DNA of 64,000 nucleotides, from contig NZ_QKVK01000005.1 in the NCBI RefSeq assembly GCF_003234965.1, positions 124,001 to 188,000 of the forward strand, given 5' to 3'. Shown here in pieces: positions 55,737 through 64,000 of this stretch. How positions within the stretch are numbered: the first letter of the stretch is position 1; each line of letters starts with the position of its first letter. A model generated the notes under the pieces. The model did not search any database and was not told the origin of the DNA. It was given only the letters and a program-made list of their open reading frames with translations. The position numbers and the translations under genes are program-made. This stretch comes from Aestuariivirga litoralis (GTDB taxonomy: Bacteria > Pseudomonadota > Alphaproteobacteria > Rhizobiales > Aestuariivirgaceae).

Positions 55737-57023
55737 TCAGCCGGAGATACGCGCCACATCGGCGCCGCAGGCGACAAGCTTGTCTTCCAGCGTCTCGAAG
55801 CCACGATCAAGGTGATAGACGCGGCTGATCATCGTCTCGCCTGCGGCCGCGAGCCCCGCGATAACGAGGGAGACCGAGGCGCGGAGGTCGGTGGCCATGA
55901 CGGGTGCACCGGTGAGCTTCTTCACGCCGCGCACTTCCGCGGTGTCGCCGTGGAGGTGGATGTCGGAACCGAGACGGGCGAGTTCCTGCACATGCATGAA
56001 GCGGTTCTCGAAGATCGTCTCGCGGATGATGGAGGTGCCATTGGCCATGGTCATCATCGCCATCAGCTGCGCCTGGCAGTCGGTGGGAAAGCCGGGGAAG
56101 GGCTCGGTGTCGAGCCGCACCGGCGCGAGCGCCGCGCCATTGCGGTGGATGCGCAAGCCATCGTTCTTCACATCGACGCTGACGCCGGCGCGCTGCATGA
56201 CGTCGATGACGGCGCCGAGGTGACTGGCGTTGGCATCCTTCAGCAGCACGTCGCCGCCGGTCATGCCCACGCACATGGCATAGGTGCCGGTCTCAATCCT
56301 GTCCGGGATCACGCTGTGTTCGCAGCCCGCAAGGCTGGTGACGCCCTTGATGCGAAGCGTCGGGGTGTGGATGCCCTCGATCTTCGCCCCCATCTTGACG
56401 AGGCATTCGGCCACGTCGCCGATCTCGGGTTCGGAGGCGGCATTCTCGATGATGGTGTCGCCGTCGGCCAGCACGGCGGCCATCAGCGCGGCATGGGTGG
56501 CGCCGACCGACACCTTGTCGAACACGATGTGCGCGCCCTTGAGGCCCTTCCTCGCGGCGGCGATCACATAGCCGTTCTCGATCTCGAGGCTGGCGCCGAG
56601 CTTCTCCATCGCCATCAGGTGCATGTCGACGGGACGCGTGCCGATGGCGCAGCCGCCGGGGAGCGACACCTTCGCCTCGCCGCAGCGAGCCAGCAGGGGC
56701 CCGAGCACCCAGAAGCTGGCGCGCATCTTGGAGACGAGGTCATAGGGCGCGGTGGTGTCGACGATGTCCTTCGCCGAGAGGTGCATCACGTCGCCCATGC
56801 CGGTCTGGCCGGCGCGCTTGCCGGCGACCGTGATGTCGACACCGTGGTTCTGCAGGATGCGCTGCAGCAGGCGCACGTCGGCGAGGCGCGGAACGTTGGA
56901 CAAGGTCAGCGTGCCGGGGGTGAGCAGCGAGGTGATCATCAGCGGAAGAGCGGCGTTCTTGGCGCCCGAAATCGCGATGGTGCCGTTCAGGCGGTTGCCG
57001 CCGCGGATGCGGATACGATCCAT
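55737..57023 (-). CDS. murA: UDP-N-acetylglucosamine 1-carboxyvinyltransferase
   Basis: A 428-residue enolpyruvyl transferase catalysing the first committed step of peptidoglycan synthesis. It begins [29 protein letters not shown]. The active-site cysteine is in the loop [14 protein letters not shown], so it would be fosfomycin-sensitive by this residue. [14 protein letters not shown] and the C-terminal [14 protein letters not shown] are complete. First gene of the operon murA, DUF2948, then UPF0262 and the phosphatase downstream. Confidence 0.96.
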   Translation of the reverse strand: MDRIRIRGGNRLNGTIAISGAKNAALPLMITSLLTPGTLTLSNVPRLADVRLLQRILQNHGVDITVAGKRAGQTGMGDVMHLSAKDIVDTTAPYDLVSKMRASFWVLGPLLARCGEAKVSLPGGCAIGTRPVDMHLMAMEKLGASLEIENGYVIAAARKGLKGAHIVFDKVSVGATHAALMAAVLADGDTIIENAASEPEIGDVAECLVKMGAKIEGIHTPTLRIKGVTSLAGCEHSVIPDRIETGTYAMCVGMTGGDVLLKDANASHLGAVIDVMQRAGVSVDVKNDGLRIHRNGAALAPVRLDTEPFPGFPTDCQAQLMAMMTMANGTSIIRETIFENRFMHVQELARLGSDIHLHGDTAEVRGVKKLTGAPVMATDLRASVSLVIAGLAAAGETMISRVYHLDRGFETLEDKLVACGADVARISG

Positions 57024-57113
57024 ACTTTGTTCCCCTGCTCGGCAGGCGGCCCGGGAATCACCCCGAATGGCCCCGAACCTGCCCCGGTTTTGGCGCTAAC
57101 AAGCACAGATGGC

Positions 57114-57281
57114 TCAATTGGGGCAACCATCCTCGTCAGGGGGCGTTTCCGGGGGGGCTTCTCCCGCGGGCCGCGTGGCGGCCTGCGCCCGGGCCTGCGC
57201 CTTGCGCTTCGCGATATTGGCCTTCAGCGCCCGCGCAAGGCGGGCCTTGCGGGCCTCGGATGAGGGTTTTTCGGCAGCCAT
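57114..57281 (-). CDS. Small basic protein upstream of murA
   Basis: A 55-residue protein beginning MAAEKPSSEARKARLARAL and continuing with a helix rich in Lys, Arg and Ala, ending in a Pro/Glu-rich tail DEDGCPN. Small proteins of this kind are usual just before murA in rhizobia-like genomes; no function is known. The internal ATG at 57281 is preferred to the earlier in-frame start at 57368, which would begin inside the promoter area next to the tRNA gene. Confidence 0.65.
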   Translation of the reverse strand: MAAEKPSSEARKARLARALKANIAKRKAQARAQAATRPAGEAPPETPPDEDGCPN

Positions 57282-57375
57282 CACGGGCTTTTCCGCCGCC
57301 CCGCGGCAATCGTCAAGCGATGGGGTTGCGCAAGCCCGCCCGCTGTGGCATGTGTCCGCCCGCTTCACATGGTGC

Positions 57376-57450
<75 letters not shown>

Positions 57451-57600
57451 TTTCACGCCACATCGCTGCATCGACCGGGCCGGCTGCCATATCGTGGCTG
57501 GCATGAGCAGGGCGTGGGTGGTTATCAGGCCCGCAGCGGCCTAAGCTTGGCCGATGCCGCGGCCGGGTGCCTTCCGGGCCGCAGCGCTGCGAGGTGCTTC

Positions 57601-57966
57601 ATGAAACGTCGGCTGGCTGCCGTTGCGGTGTTCCTTCTGCTGTCCCCCGTTGCCGAGGCGCGCGACAGGGTGGTCGACTGCGCCATTCTCTCGCTGCCCG
57701 GCAAGGCCGTGCAGTTCAAGGGCAAGTGCAACTTCATGCCGGAGGCGGGGGGATCCTTCTCGCTTGCCGATGCCGACGGCAAGCCGAAGCTCTATGGCGA
57801 CATCGGGGTGGTGTCGGTGACGCTGACGGGCAAGGATACGGCGGAGGTGAGCGGCCTCGTCATCGACAGCGGCGGCGGGCACAGTTCGCGCTGGGGCACG
57901 GCGCGGCGGGCGGCGGACGACCGCGCCTGCTGGGATGGCGAGGATTTCCGCATCTGCGCCTGGTAG
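57601..57966 (+). CDS. Small exported protein of unknown function
   Basis: A 121-residue protein with a signal peptide MKRRLAAVAVFLLLSPVAEA. The mature part has four cysteines (VVDCAIL, KGKCNFM, DRACW, RICAW) that could form two disulphides, and a beta-rich look (VQFKGKCNF, GGSFSLADADGKPKLYGDI, VVSVTLTGKDTAEV). The phrase ARRAADDRACWDGEDFRICAW at the end resembles small alphaproteobacterial secreted proteins. No function can be given. It begins 150 bp after the tRNA-Thr gene; the in-frame stretch before 57601 overlaps the tRNA and is not coding. Confidence 0.65.
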   Translation: MKRRLAAVAVFLLLSPVAEARDRVVDCAILSLPGKAVQFKGKCNFMPEAGGSFSLADADGKPKLYGDIGVVSVTLTGKDTAEVSGLVIDSGGGHSSRWGTARRAADDRACWDGEDFRICAW

Positions 57967-58159
57967 GCCGACGGGGCGCCGCTGAGGTCGCCTGAAGCAG
58001 GCCCCAAGCCGCGCGGATTTCACCACACGTGTCTGGATCCGGTGATCTGAACGCAACGTCAATTTGAGGGAAGTCAATTCAGGGCCGGCTTTGGTTGGCT
58101 AAAAGGGACCCATCGCGGAGATTGCAGGATGGCTCTCCGCCACCGAGGAGACTGGGCAC

Positions 58160-58537
58160 ATGTCCACCGTGCATCGCTCGCTTGCCGCCGTGCTTGTTAT
58201 CACCGCCCTGTCGGTCGGCCCCGCCTCCGCCGCGGAGGTCTCGGGCCGGCAGCTGCTGTCGCTCTGCGCGGCCGGACTGGCGGGCGCCGACCACCCTGTC
58301 GAGGCGGCGGAATGCACCGGCTTCATCGCCGGGGTGGCCGATACCTTCGACTGTGTTGAGGCAAACCACGGCGCGAGGTGGAACAGCAAGGTGAACCTGC
58401 CGGAGGCCGAGCTTGCCGGCCTCGTCATCCAGTACATCCAGTCGCACCCCGAGGCCCTGGAGAGCGACGCCCACCGGCTGGTGGGCGCGGCACTGGCGGC
58501 GGCCTATCCCTGCCGGCCCCGCACGGCCGCAAAGTAA
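58160..58537 (+). CDS. Rap1a/Tai family immunity-like protein
   Basis: A 125-residue exported protein with a signal peptide ending PASAAE. The mature domain has the pattern of Rap1a/Tai proteins: LLSLCAAG, ECTGFIAGVADTFDC, then LAGLVIQYIQSHPEALESDAHRLVGAALAAAYPC, with four cysteines. Tai4/Rap1a proteins neutralise type VI amidase effectors, but no effector or secretion genes are nearby. The family is also common as stand-alone genes in alphaproteobacteria, where the role is unclear. Confidence 0.75.
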   Translation: MSTVHRSLAAVLVITALSVGPASAAEVSGRQLLSLCAAGLAGADHPVEAAECTGFIAGVADTFDCVEANHGARWNSKVNLPEAELAGLVIQYIQSHPEALESDAHRLVGAALAAAYPCRPRTAAK

Positions 58538-58711
58538 CGCCGCTTCATCCGGGAATTCCCGCAGCCAGCTTGACGCCATGGCTGGAGGCTTGCGGAATTC
58601 ACCTAGGAAACTTGCGCCATTCCGCATGAGAGCCATGAGCAATCAATGATTTGAGCTGGCGCCGGCCGCCCGCATATAGCGCTTGGCAGTCGTTAGGAGT
58701 GAGGCCAGCCA

Positions 58712-59761
58712 ATGACCGTTGCGGCGATCGTCAAGCGCAGTTCCACCAGGCTCGTGTCCATCGGCGAGGATGCGGACATCCGCGCCGTGGCGGCCAGGAT
58801 CGGCGAGCCCGATACCGGTGCCGTCGTCGTGCTGAACCAGGCGGGGGAACTCACCGGCATCATCACCGAGCATGACCTCGTCCGTGCCATGGCCACCGGG
58901 AATGCCGGCCTCACCGCGCGCGACTTCATGACCCGCGAAGTCTTCACCTGCGCCCCGCGCGACACCGATATCGGCGTGATGCTGGCGATGACGGAGAGAG
59001 AGATCCGCCACATGCCGGTGGTGCTGGAAGGCAAGGCAGTGGCGATGATCGGCCTGCCGGAAGTGGTGAAATACCGGCTGGGAAAGATCGGCCGCCTGGC
59101 GGAAGAGGCCCAGCAGGAACCGGACGACGCCAAGCGCCTCGACATTCTCTCGAGCCACCTGAAGAAGCTGCCCGGCGACATGCGGCGCGGACAGATCGTC
59201 GATGTCGCCCGGCGAGTGATCGTCGAGCAGGGCATGAAGGGCTTCACGGTGCGCAACATCACCCGCGAGGCGGGCCTCTCACCCGGCATGATCAACCTGC
59301 ATTTCGGCAGCATGGAAGGTCTGCTGCACGCCGTCTTCGATTCGGTGATGTTCGAACTGCCTGACACGGCGGGGCGCGAACCGGTGAACCTGACGGTAGC
59401 CATCATCAACCTGCGCCTGATCGTGAAGCGCTATTTCGAGCCGCAGTATTTCTCGCGCCAGAGCCTGCTGGTGTGGCTGCCGCTGTTCGATGCGATGCTG
59501 CGCGACCCCGAGTTCCGCAAGAAGGTCTATGCCCGCGACGAGGACTACGTGGCGGAATTCGCCAGCCACATCGCCAAGGTGATGGCCTTCCGCCAGATCG
59601 AGGGCGATGCCGTGGCGATCGCCCGCAACCTGATGAGCTTCATGGACGGATTGTGGCTGCGCTGGTGCCATTCCAGCCGTGACGACACGCGGCCCGAACA
59701 TGCCGCGGCCATGGAATATCTCGAAAGCAAGGTCGGCTCGCTGGCGATCGAGGGCGTCTGA
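58712..59761 (+). CDS. CBS-domain pair fused to a BetI-like TetR regulator
   Basis: A 349-residue cytoplasmic protein with an uncommon architecture. Residues 10-123 form a CBS pair (GAVVVLNQAGELTGIITEHDLVRAM ... FMTREVFTC ... EREIRHMPVVLEGKAVAMIG), a module that binds adenosine nucleotides. After a linker, residues 156-349 form a TetR-family repressor: helix-turn-helix about 176-200 (TVRNITREAGLSPGMINLHF) and a ligand-binding half whose MDGLWLRWC echoes BetI. Such a fusion could gate DNA binding by energy or adenylate status. The ATG at 58712 follows GAGG 7 nt upstream. It stands alone, with no obvious target operon beside it. Confidence 0.85.
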   Translation: MTVAAIVKRSSTRLVSIGEDADIRAVAARIGEPDTGAVVVLNQAGELTGIITEHDLVRAMATGNAGLTARDFMTREVFTCAPRDTDIGVMLAMTEREIRHMPVVLEGKAVAMIGLPEVVKYRLGKIGRLAEEAQQEPDDAKRLDILSSHLKKLPGDMRRGQIVDVARRVIVEQGMKGFTVRNITREAGLSPGMINLHFGSMEGLLHAVFDSVMFELPDTAGREPVNLTVAIINLRLIVKRYFEPQYFSRQSLLVWLPLFDAMLRDPEFRKKVYARDEDYVAEFASHIAKVMAFRQIEGDAVAIARNLMSFMDGLWLRWCHSSRDDTRPEHAAAMEYLESKVGSLAIEGV

Positions 59762-59780
59762 CGCGGCGCCCGGCTGCGCC

Positions 59781-60032
59781 TCACGAGACGTAGGGCGTGG
59801 GACCGGGGCTCGGACCGGGGGTCGGCGCGGGATCGAGTGCGGGCAGTACGCCCGGTGCCTGCAGCGGGAACTGCGAATAGCCGCAGCGCGGCGCGCCGCG
59901 GTTGCTGCCGGGCGGCAGGTCGTCCCGGCACTCCCAGGTAGGCTTGGCGGCGATGGCTCCGCCGCTGGCCAGCAGGCTCGCGCCGGTGACCGCGCTGGCG
60001 AGCGCCATGGCCCGCAGCATCTTGTGTTTCAT
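59781..60032 (-). CDS. Small exported proline-rich protein
   Basis: An 83-residue protein. The signal peptide MKHKMLRAMALASAVTGASL... ends at AIAA. The mature part has two cysteines (WECRDD, PRCGY) and a proline-rich C-terminus (LDPAPTPGPSPGPTPYVS). Unrecognised. The ATG at 60032 is used; earlier in-frame residues lack an ATG with a good ribosome site. It is convergent with the regulator gene, 19 bp away. Confidence 0.55.
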   Translation of the reverse strand: MKHKMLRAMALASAVTGASLLASGGAIAAKPTWECRDDLPPGSNRGAPRCGYSQFPLQAPGVLPALDPAPTPGPSPGPTPYVS

Positions 60033-60183
60033 GTCTCGACGTCCTTCGAGGGAACAGGCCGATGGGCGCAAGACCGCATCCGGCAACTTCTGCGGCTCCC
60101 CTAGCAACCCGGAGGCGTCGAAGACAGCTGGTGCTTATGTCACTGGGGCTGGTGCTTATACCTAAGGCCGCAGCAACCCTGCC

Positions 60184-61530
60184 TCAGAACGGCGCGAGGC
60201 TCACGTTGGGCGTGCCAAGCCCGGTGGGTCCGTCATAGCCGGGGCCCGCCTTGCACAGGAAGCCGATGGCGCAGGTGCCGGTGCTGCCGGAGGTGACATC
60301 GCGCAGCGCGCCACGCTGGGCATAGAGGTTCCTGCCATAGCCGGTGGCGACGGTGGTGCCGCCCTTGTTCGGATAAACCGAGGAGGCGACGGTGCCGGAA
60401 CTCAGCGTCAGGCGGATCGCCACGTTGCGCTGGGCGATGATGCCGGCGATGATGGGCGCGCCCACGCTGGTGCCGCCGAAGCGGAAGTAGCTGCCGCGAT
60501 AGACCACGAAGACGCCGGTGTTGATGTCAGCCACGGCGGAGACGTCCGACGCGACGCGGCCGACGCAGGCGGTGGAGGGCAGCACCGGGCTCTGCCAGGC
60601 CATCTGGCTGTAGATCTTGCTGCAGCCGCTGCCGGCCTTGGCCCAGGCGGTCTGCGACCATGATCCGTTATAGGTCAGCGACGTGCCGCCGACCGAGAGC
60701 ACATAGGGTGCGGATGACGGGAACTCGGTGCCGCCGGCATAGGCGCTGTCGCCCGAGCTGACGGTGACGGCGATGTGGACGGGCAGCTTTCCGGCATAGC
60801 CGTTGGTGATGGTGTTCACCGGGCTGTAGAAGGCGGAATAGAGGCTGGAGCCGGTTTCCGACCCGCCATAGCTGTTGGAGATGGCGATGACGCCCGGAAA
60901 GGCGCTGGCCGTCAGCACCGCCTTGCCGAGATTGGCGTAGCTCGCCGAGTTGGCCTGGACCAGCACGATGTTGCACCATGGGCACATGGCGCTGACCATC
61001 TGGACGTCGAGGGCCTGCTCCTGCGCCCAACTGCTGGAGGCCATCGGATAATTGCCCGCCACGCCGGACTGGTTGAGCTTGGTGAAGCGCACGCAGCCCG
61101 TGGTGAGCGTGGCCGTGCACAGCGGCGGAAGGTTGTTGAGCTGGCGGTAGGTCGCAAGGTCGGTGGCTGCCTGGCCATAGCCATAGGCGGCGACCACGGC
61201 CACCGTGGGCCGTGCGCCGGCGGGAACGGCTGGCATGGTGATGGTGCCGTAATAGGCCGACCACAGGTCACGCGCGAAATAGGGAACGGCACCGAGCGTG
61301 CTGCGGCTGAAGGGGCGCAGCCCCGCGGCCAGCGGGCGGCCCGCCTGGTCGGTGGCGATCTCGCCATGGCAGCGCGCATGGCCGGCAGCGGGCGCATCCG
61401 AGCACAGGCGCTTGTAGAAGCCCTGGCCGGCGCGCTCCACCCCGATGACGGATTGGGCGGCGGCTTCACTGAGGCCCGCGGCCATCACCGCGGAGACAAC
61501 GAGAATCGCCTGCAGAATCCTCACCAACAT
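60184..61530 (-). CDS. Sedolisin-like S53 serine-carboxyl peptidase
   Basis: A 448-residue exported protease of the sedolisin (S53) type. The signal peptide is MLVRILQAILVVSAVMAAGLSEAAA. The catalytic Glu and Asp are E171 and D175 in WAQEQALD, the oxyanion Asp is D261 in VSSGDSAY, and the serine is S355 in FGGTSVGAP (sedolisin form SGTSxxxP). The C-terminal DVTSGSTGTC ... GPGYDGPTGLGTPN is the calcium-site region. Sedolisins usually carry a propeptide of about 180 residues; here only about 140 precede the catalytic motif, so the propeptide is short or missing. The ATG at 61530 follows GGAAGG, and the GTG at 61539 lies within that site. Confidence 0.82.
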   Translation of the reverse strand: MLVRILQAILVVSAVMAAGLSEAAAQSVIGVERAGQGFYKRLCSDAPAAGHARCHGEIATDQAGRPLAAGLRPFSRSTLGAVPYFARDLWSAYYGTITMPAVPAGARPTVAVVAAYGYGQAATDLATYRQLNNLPPLCTATLTTGCVRFTKLNQSGVAGNYPMASSSWAQEQALDVQMVSAMCPWCNIVLVQANSASYANLGKAVLTASAFPGVIAISNSYGGSETGSSLYSAFYSPVNTITNGYAGKLPVHIAVTVSSGDSAYAGGTEFPSSAPYVLSVGGTSLTYNGSWSQTAWAKAGSGCSKIYSQMAWQSPVLPSTACVGRVASDVSAVADINTGVFVVYRGSYFRFGGTSVGAPIIAGIIAQRNVAIRLTLSSGTVASSVYPNKGGTTVATGYGRNLYAQRGALRDVTSGSTGTCAIGFLCKAGPGYDGPTGLGTPNVSLAPF

Positions 61531-61774
61531 GCTGCGCACCTTCCGTAACCTGACATTGAAACCGGGCCACGCCCCCGCGCGGCACCGACCGCCGGCACCA
61601 TGGCCGGTGGAAACTTACACATTGCTGACAGCCTGTGGCGATCAGCGCATCCCTGCTGCGGCGCTGTTACATTGTGCCGGGATTTGAAACCACAGATCGA
61701 AAGTTGAACCATCCGTCGCAGGCCTCACACACGCCTGAGCTGCAGACGGATGGATCGCGGCGGGGTCGCGGGCG

Positions 61775-62323
61775 CTAGAGGGCGCCCTCGTCGGTGAGCG
61801 ACATCACCTCGGCCACACGGCCGTTCTTGACCAGGCACTGCCACCGCGCCTTGTCCTTGCCGACGCCGATGATGACGGTGTTGTTGGCTTCCGAGCTGTT
61901 GGTGTCGAGCACCACCACCTCGCCATTGTTGGTCTTGTTCGAGACCGCGGCGAGGCAGGCCTCCTGGTCCTTGCTGGGAGCCAGGGTGAGATTGCCGCCA
62001 GCGCCGCCACTGCTGCTGGGGGCGGCACTGCTCGTCACCTGGCAGATGCCGTTGGCCCCGCCCTTGCCGGTATAGGTGACGGTGAGCTCCGAACCATCGA
62101 CGCCGAAGTCGATGCTGACGCCATTGGCGCGGGCTTCCCAGGCCGTGGAGCTGAAGGTCTTCACCGTGGCCTTGGTGCCGTTGATCCTCACCTTGCCCTT
62201 GCCGTTCGATTTGACCTCGATGCCGGTGGGGCAGCTCGCCGTGAATTTCGGCGGATTGGCCAGGGCCGGCGTGGCGAGCATGGCGAGAAGGGTGGCGGCG
62301 GCCGCAAGGGTGAAGGGTTTCAT
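61775..62323 (-). CDS. Exported protein of unknown function
   Basis: A 182-residue protein, signal peptide MKPFTLAAAATLLAMLATPALA. Two parts: an N-terminal beta-like segment (PTGIEVKSNGKGKVRINGTKATVK ... DGSELTVTYTGKGG) and, after a Ser/Gly/Ala linker (SSAAPSSSGGAGG), a C-terminal segment around DQEACLAAVSNKTNNGEVVVLDTNSSEANNTVIIGV and ARWQCLVKNGRVAEVM. It has four cysteines in total. Seen in the same exported cluster as the sedolisin and L,D-transpeptidase. Function unknown. Confidence 0.6.
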   Translation of the reverse strand: MKPFTLAAAATLLAMLATPALANPPKFTASCPTGIEVKSNGKGKVRINGTKATVKTFSSTAWEARANGVSIDFGVDGSELTVTYTGKGGANGICQVTSSAAPSSSGGAGGNLTLAPSKDQEACLAAVSNKTNNGEVVVLDTNSSEANNTVIIGVGKDKARWQCLVKNGRVAEVMSLTDEGAL

Positions 62324-62383
62324 GGGTGTCTCCTTGTTTGCAGTGTGAGCAGGAAAGAATTCAGGGCGCAGGCGTGGCGTGCG

Positions 62384-63373
62384 TCAGTAGACCCCTTCGA
62401 GGATGGTGAAGTCGTTGGCGCGGTGGGATGCGGTGTTGGGCTGGTCCGTCGTCACCACCGTCATGCCGTTCTGCATGCGCTTGCGGATTTCACCGCGCAC
62501 GTTCTGGTCGGCCGTGATGCGCCGGAGTTCACGCCCCATGTCCTCGCGGTCGGTCTTGCCATAGCCCACACTCGACCAGGTGAGGCTGTCATCCGCCCTG
62601 TCGGCGCCGGTGAGGGTGTAGACATTCTCGCCCAGCGGCTTGCCGCCGCCGGAGATCGCCGCCTTTCCGCGCGCCACCACGTGCCCGTCCTCCATCACGG
62701 TGACGCTCTTGTCCCTGCTGCTCACCACGACGCTGGTGACGGTGGGCTTTGCAGCATGCCCGGCGCCGTACTGGTCCTTCAGCAAGGCGGTGTCGACGGC
62801 GGCGAACTCGCGCCGCGCATAATCGCCCAGCACCATGCCGGGATGGGTGACGGCCGCGGGCTGCGAATGCTCGTCGGCGATCACCACCGTCATGCCTTTG
62901 CGGGTGATGTCGAACAGCAGTTCCGAGAACTGCATCGGCAGGCGCACGCAGCCATGCGAGGCGGGATAGCCCGGCAGGTTGCCGGCATGCAGCGCGATGC
63001 CGCTCCACGTCAGGCGGTTCATGTTGGGCATGGGGGCGTTGGAATAGGTGGAGGAGCGGTGGTGCTTGTCCTTCTGCAGGATCTGGAACACCCCTGTCGG
63101 CGTGCGGTGGCCCGGCTTGCCGGTGGAACAGGTGGAGGCGGCGATGCGGATCCCGTTGCGGTAGACATGCACCAGCTGGTCCGGGATCGACACGATGATC
63201 AGGATGGGCCCGCCTTCCGAGCGCTCCGGAAACCAGTTGAACTCGCCATTCTTCAGGTCATAGGCGAGCTTGTTGACGAGCTGTGCGGCGGCGGGCCGTG
63301 CGAGCAGGGGGGCCGCTGCCGCCAGCCCGGCGCCCGAGATGAGAAAACTGCGTCTTTGCAAGAGTACCGCCAA
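62384..63373 (-). CDS. L,D-transpeptidase (YkuD) with Tat-type signal
   Basis: A protein of about 329 residues. The N-terminus carries QRRSFLISGAGLAAAAPLLARPAAA, a twin-arginine type signal. The YkuD catalytic domain occupies about 40-185, with the catalytic histidine and cysteine in HAGNLPGYPASHGCVRLP. The C-terminal half (about 200-310) contains a second, incomplete YkuD-like segment (KPTVTSVVVSSRDKSVTVMEDG) without the cysteine. It would form 3-3 peptidoglycan crosslinks or anchor proteins. The start is uncertain: the only in-frame candidates are TTG codons at 63373 and 63361, and no good ribosome-binding site is seen. Confidence 0.85.
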   Translation of the reverse strand: MAVLLQRRSFLISGAGLAAAAPLLARPAAAQLVNKLAYDLKNGEFNWFPERSEGGPILIIVSIPDQLVHVYRNGIRIAASTCSTGKPGHRTPTGVFQILQKDKHHRSSTYSNAPMPNMNRLTWSGIALHAGNLPGYPASHGCVRLPMQFSELLFDITRKGMTVVIADEHSQPAAVTHPGMVLGDYARREFAAVDTALLKDQYGAGHAAKPTVTSVVVSSRDKSVTVMEDGHVVARGKAAISGGGKPLGENVYTLTGADRADDSLTWSSVGYGKTDREDMGRELRRITADQNVRGEIRKRMQNGMTVVTTDQPNTASHRANDFTILEGVY

Positions 63374-63572
63374 CTGTTCACTTGGAGGTGGCAGAATTCC
63401 CGATGTGGTTGATGCCCGTCAACCAAACATTTGCGTGATCCGGGGCTGCACGCAGCAAGCGAAACGACCGACGCTCCTGAAGTCTCCACCGGAGCGCCGT
63501 GGCTGCGGGCGGCACGCCGCACTAGACTTCGCGACGGACGGCATGACCTCAAGCTCCGAGAAGGAGAATGAC

Positions 63573-63875
63573 ATGCGTTGTTCCCTGTCCATCCTCTGCA
63601 CGGCAGTGATGGTGTCTGCGCTGCTGTGGCCCGCCGCAGCGCCCGCCGAGGCTGCTTCACGCAGCGCCGTGCTTTCGGCCTGCAACCGCACCGCCGGTTG
63701 CGGCTATACCAAGAACAAGGACAATGGCGATATTTCAGGCTGCAGCCGCCAGTCCGGCAAGTGCTTCTATTGCCCCAATGACGGCAAGAAGCAGTGCTTC
63801 GGCGTGGGCCGCACCTTGCCGCCTGCCGGCAGGCTGCCAGTGATCACCGGCGATGCCGTGGTGCTCACGAAGTAG
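63573..63875 (+). CDS. Small cysteine-rich exported protein
   Basis: A 100-residue protein, signal peptide [20 protein letters not shown]... ending AEA. The mature part has six cysteines within 40 residues ([32 protein letters not shown]), with CFYC as the only CXXC. A disulphide-rich extracellular domain is likely; no family recognised. The ATG at 63573 follows AAGGAGAA. Its 3' end overlaps the convergent glycosylase gene by 11 bp. Confidence 0.65.
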   Translation: MRCSLSILCTAVMVSALLWPAAAPAEAASRSAVLSACNRTAGCGYTKNKDNGDISGCSRQSGKCFYCPNDGKKQCFGVGRTLPPAGRLPVITGDAVVLTK

Positions 63876-64000
63876 CAAAGCGGCGGCTGAGAAACGGCGA
63901 ACCCGCAAGGCCGAAACGCCACGGCACCTCCGCCGCGCGGCTGATGCCGATGCGCGGCCCGGTGGCCAGCGGCACGTTGCCCAGCGCGGGGTTGAGGCCG
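63865..64000 (-). CDS. Probable 3-methyladenine DNA glycosylase (AAG/MPG type), partial
   Basis: Only about 44 C-terminal residues are inside the window. Read on the minus strand they give [20 protein letters not shown] and then [12 protein letters not shown] before the stop at 63865. That pattern (GPRIGIS, PWRF, NPFVSR-like end) is the typical C-terminus of alkyladenine DNA glycosylases. The rest, including the catalytic glutamate, lies beyond the right edge, so this is a tentative call. Confidence 0.6.
   Translation of the reverse strand, partial: GLNPALGNVPLATGPRIGISRAAEVPWRFGLAGSPFLSRRFATS

Noticed and set aside
58160-58537. A type VI secretion effector-immunity locus
   Set aside because: Only the immunity-like protein is present; no effector, Hcp, VgrG or PAAR gene lies within reach.

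Overview
The window is GC-rich, densely packed chromosomal DNA from an alphaproteobacterium, most likely a member of Hyphomicrobiales (Rhizobiales). This rests on several things seen together: a che operon with the rhizobial order (STAS/CheS-like, cheY1, cheA, cheW, cheR, cheB, cheY2, cheD, CheT-like); the block tRNA-Ala, FYDLN-acid protein, aroA, cmk, rpsA, sppA, ihfB, lapA; trpFBA-accD-folC; and the murA / DUF2948 / UPF0262 / low-molecular-weight phosphatase neighbourhood. No phage, plasmid, insertion sequence or CRISPR array is visible. The species is not identifiable from the sequence alone.

Layout. 1-3.3 kb: a YnjBCD-type ABC importer (minus strand, ATPase cut by the window edge). 3.5-7.7 kb: a minus-strand operon of a ROK regulator, a vanadium-haloperoxidase-like PAP2 enzyme and an FG-GAP/ASPIC (CRTAC1-type) protein, divergent from a xylose/ribose-class sugar importer plus PfkB kinase (7.9-12.2 kb). 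A hemerythrin gene with a perfect FNR/FixK box follows. 13.0-19.4 kb is the chemotaxis operon; cheW and cheR are separated by a ladder of three 5-codon ORFs built from a 14-bp tandem repeat. 20.6-30.4 kb is a methylated-amine catabolic cluster: dmmDABC-like dimethylamine monooxygenase, trimethylamine monooxygenase (tmm), TMAO demethylase (tdm) and an APC permease. Tmm would turn trimethylamine into its N-oxide, Tdm would split that to dimethylamine and formaldehyde, and the Dmm complex would give methylamine, with the released C1 unit probably handled on tetrahydrofolate by the GcvT-like subunits. 30.5-45.9 kb is core housekeeping. 46-51 kb holds an M24 peptidase, an orphan HTH protein in AT-richer DNA and a corrinoid-activation set (RACo-type protein, pterin methyltransferase, 'virulence factor' family protein) with no corrinoid protein in view. 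52-57 kb is a CaiB CoA-transferase and the murA group. 57.4-63.9 kb is dominated by exported proteins (small unknowns, a sedolisin-type protease, an L,D-transpeptidase) around an unusual CBS-TetR fusion regulator. The right edge cuts a probable 3-methyladenine DNA glycosylase.

Intergenic gaps repeatedly carry an about 80-bp two-hairpin element (six full copies), and two other inverted-repeat types occur once each. The observations I rate most worth checking are the cheW-cheR reinitiation ladder, the CBS-TetR fusion, the CheS/CheT-bracketed che operon, the corrinoid-activation set without its corrinoid protein, and the repeat family.
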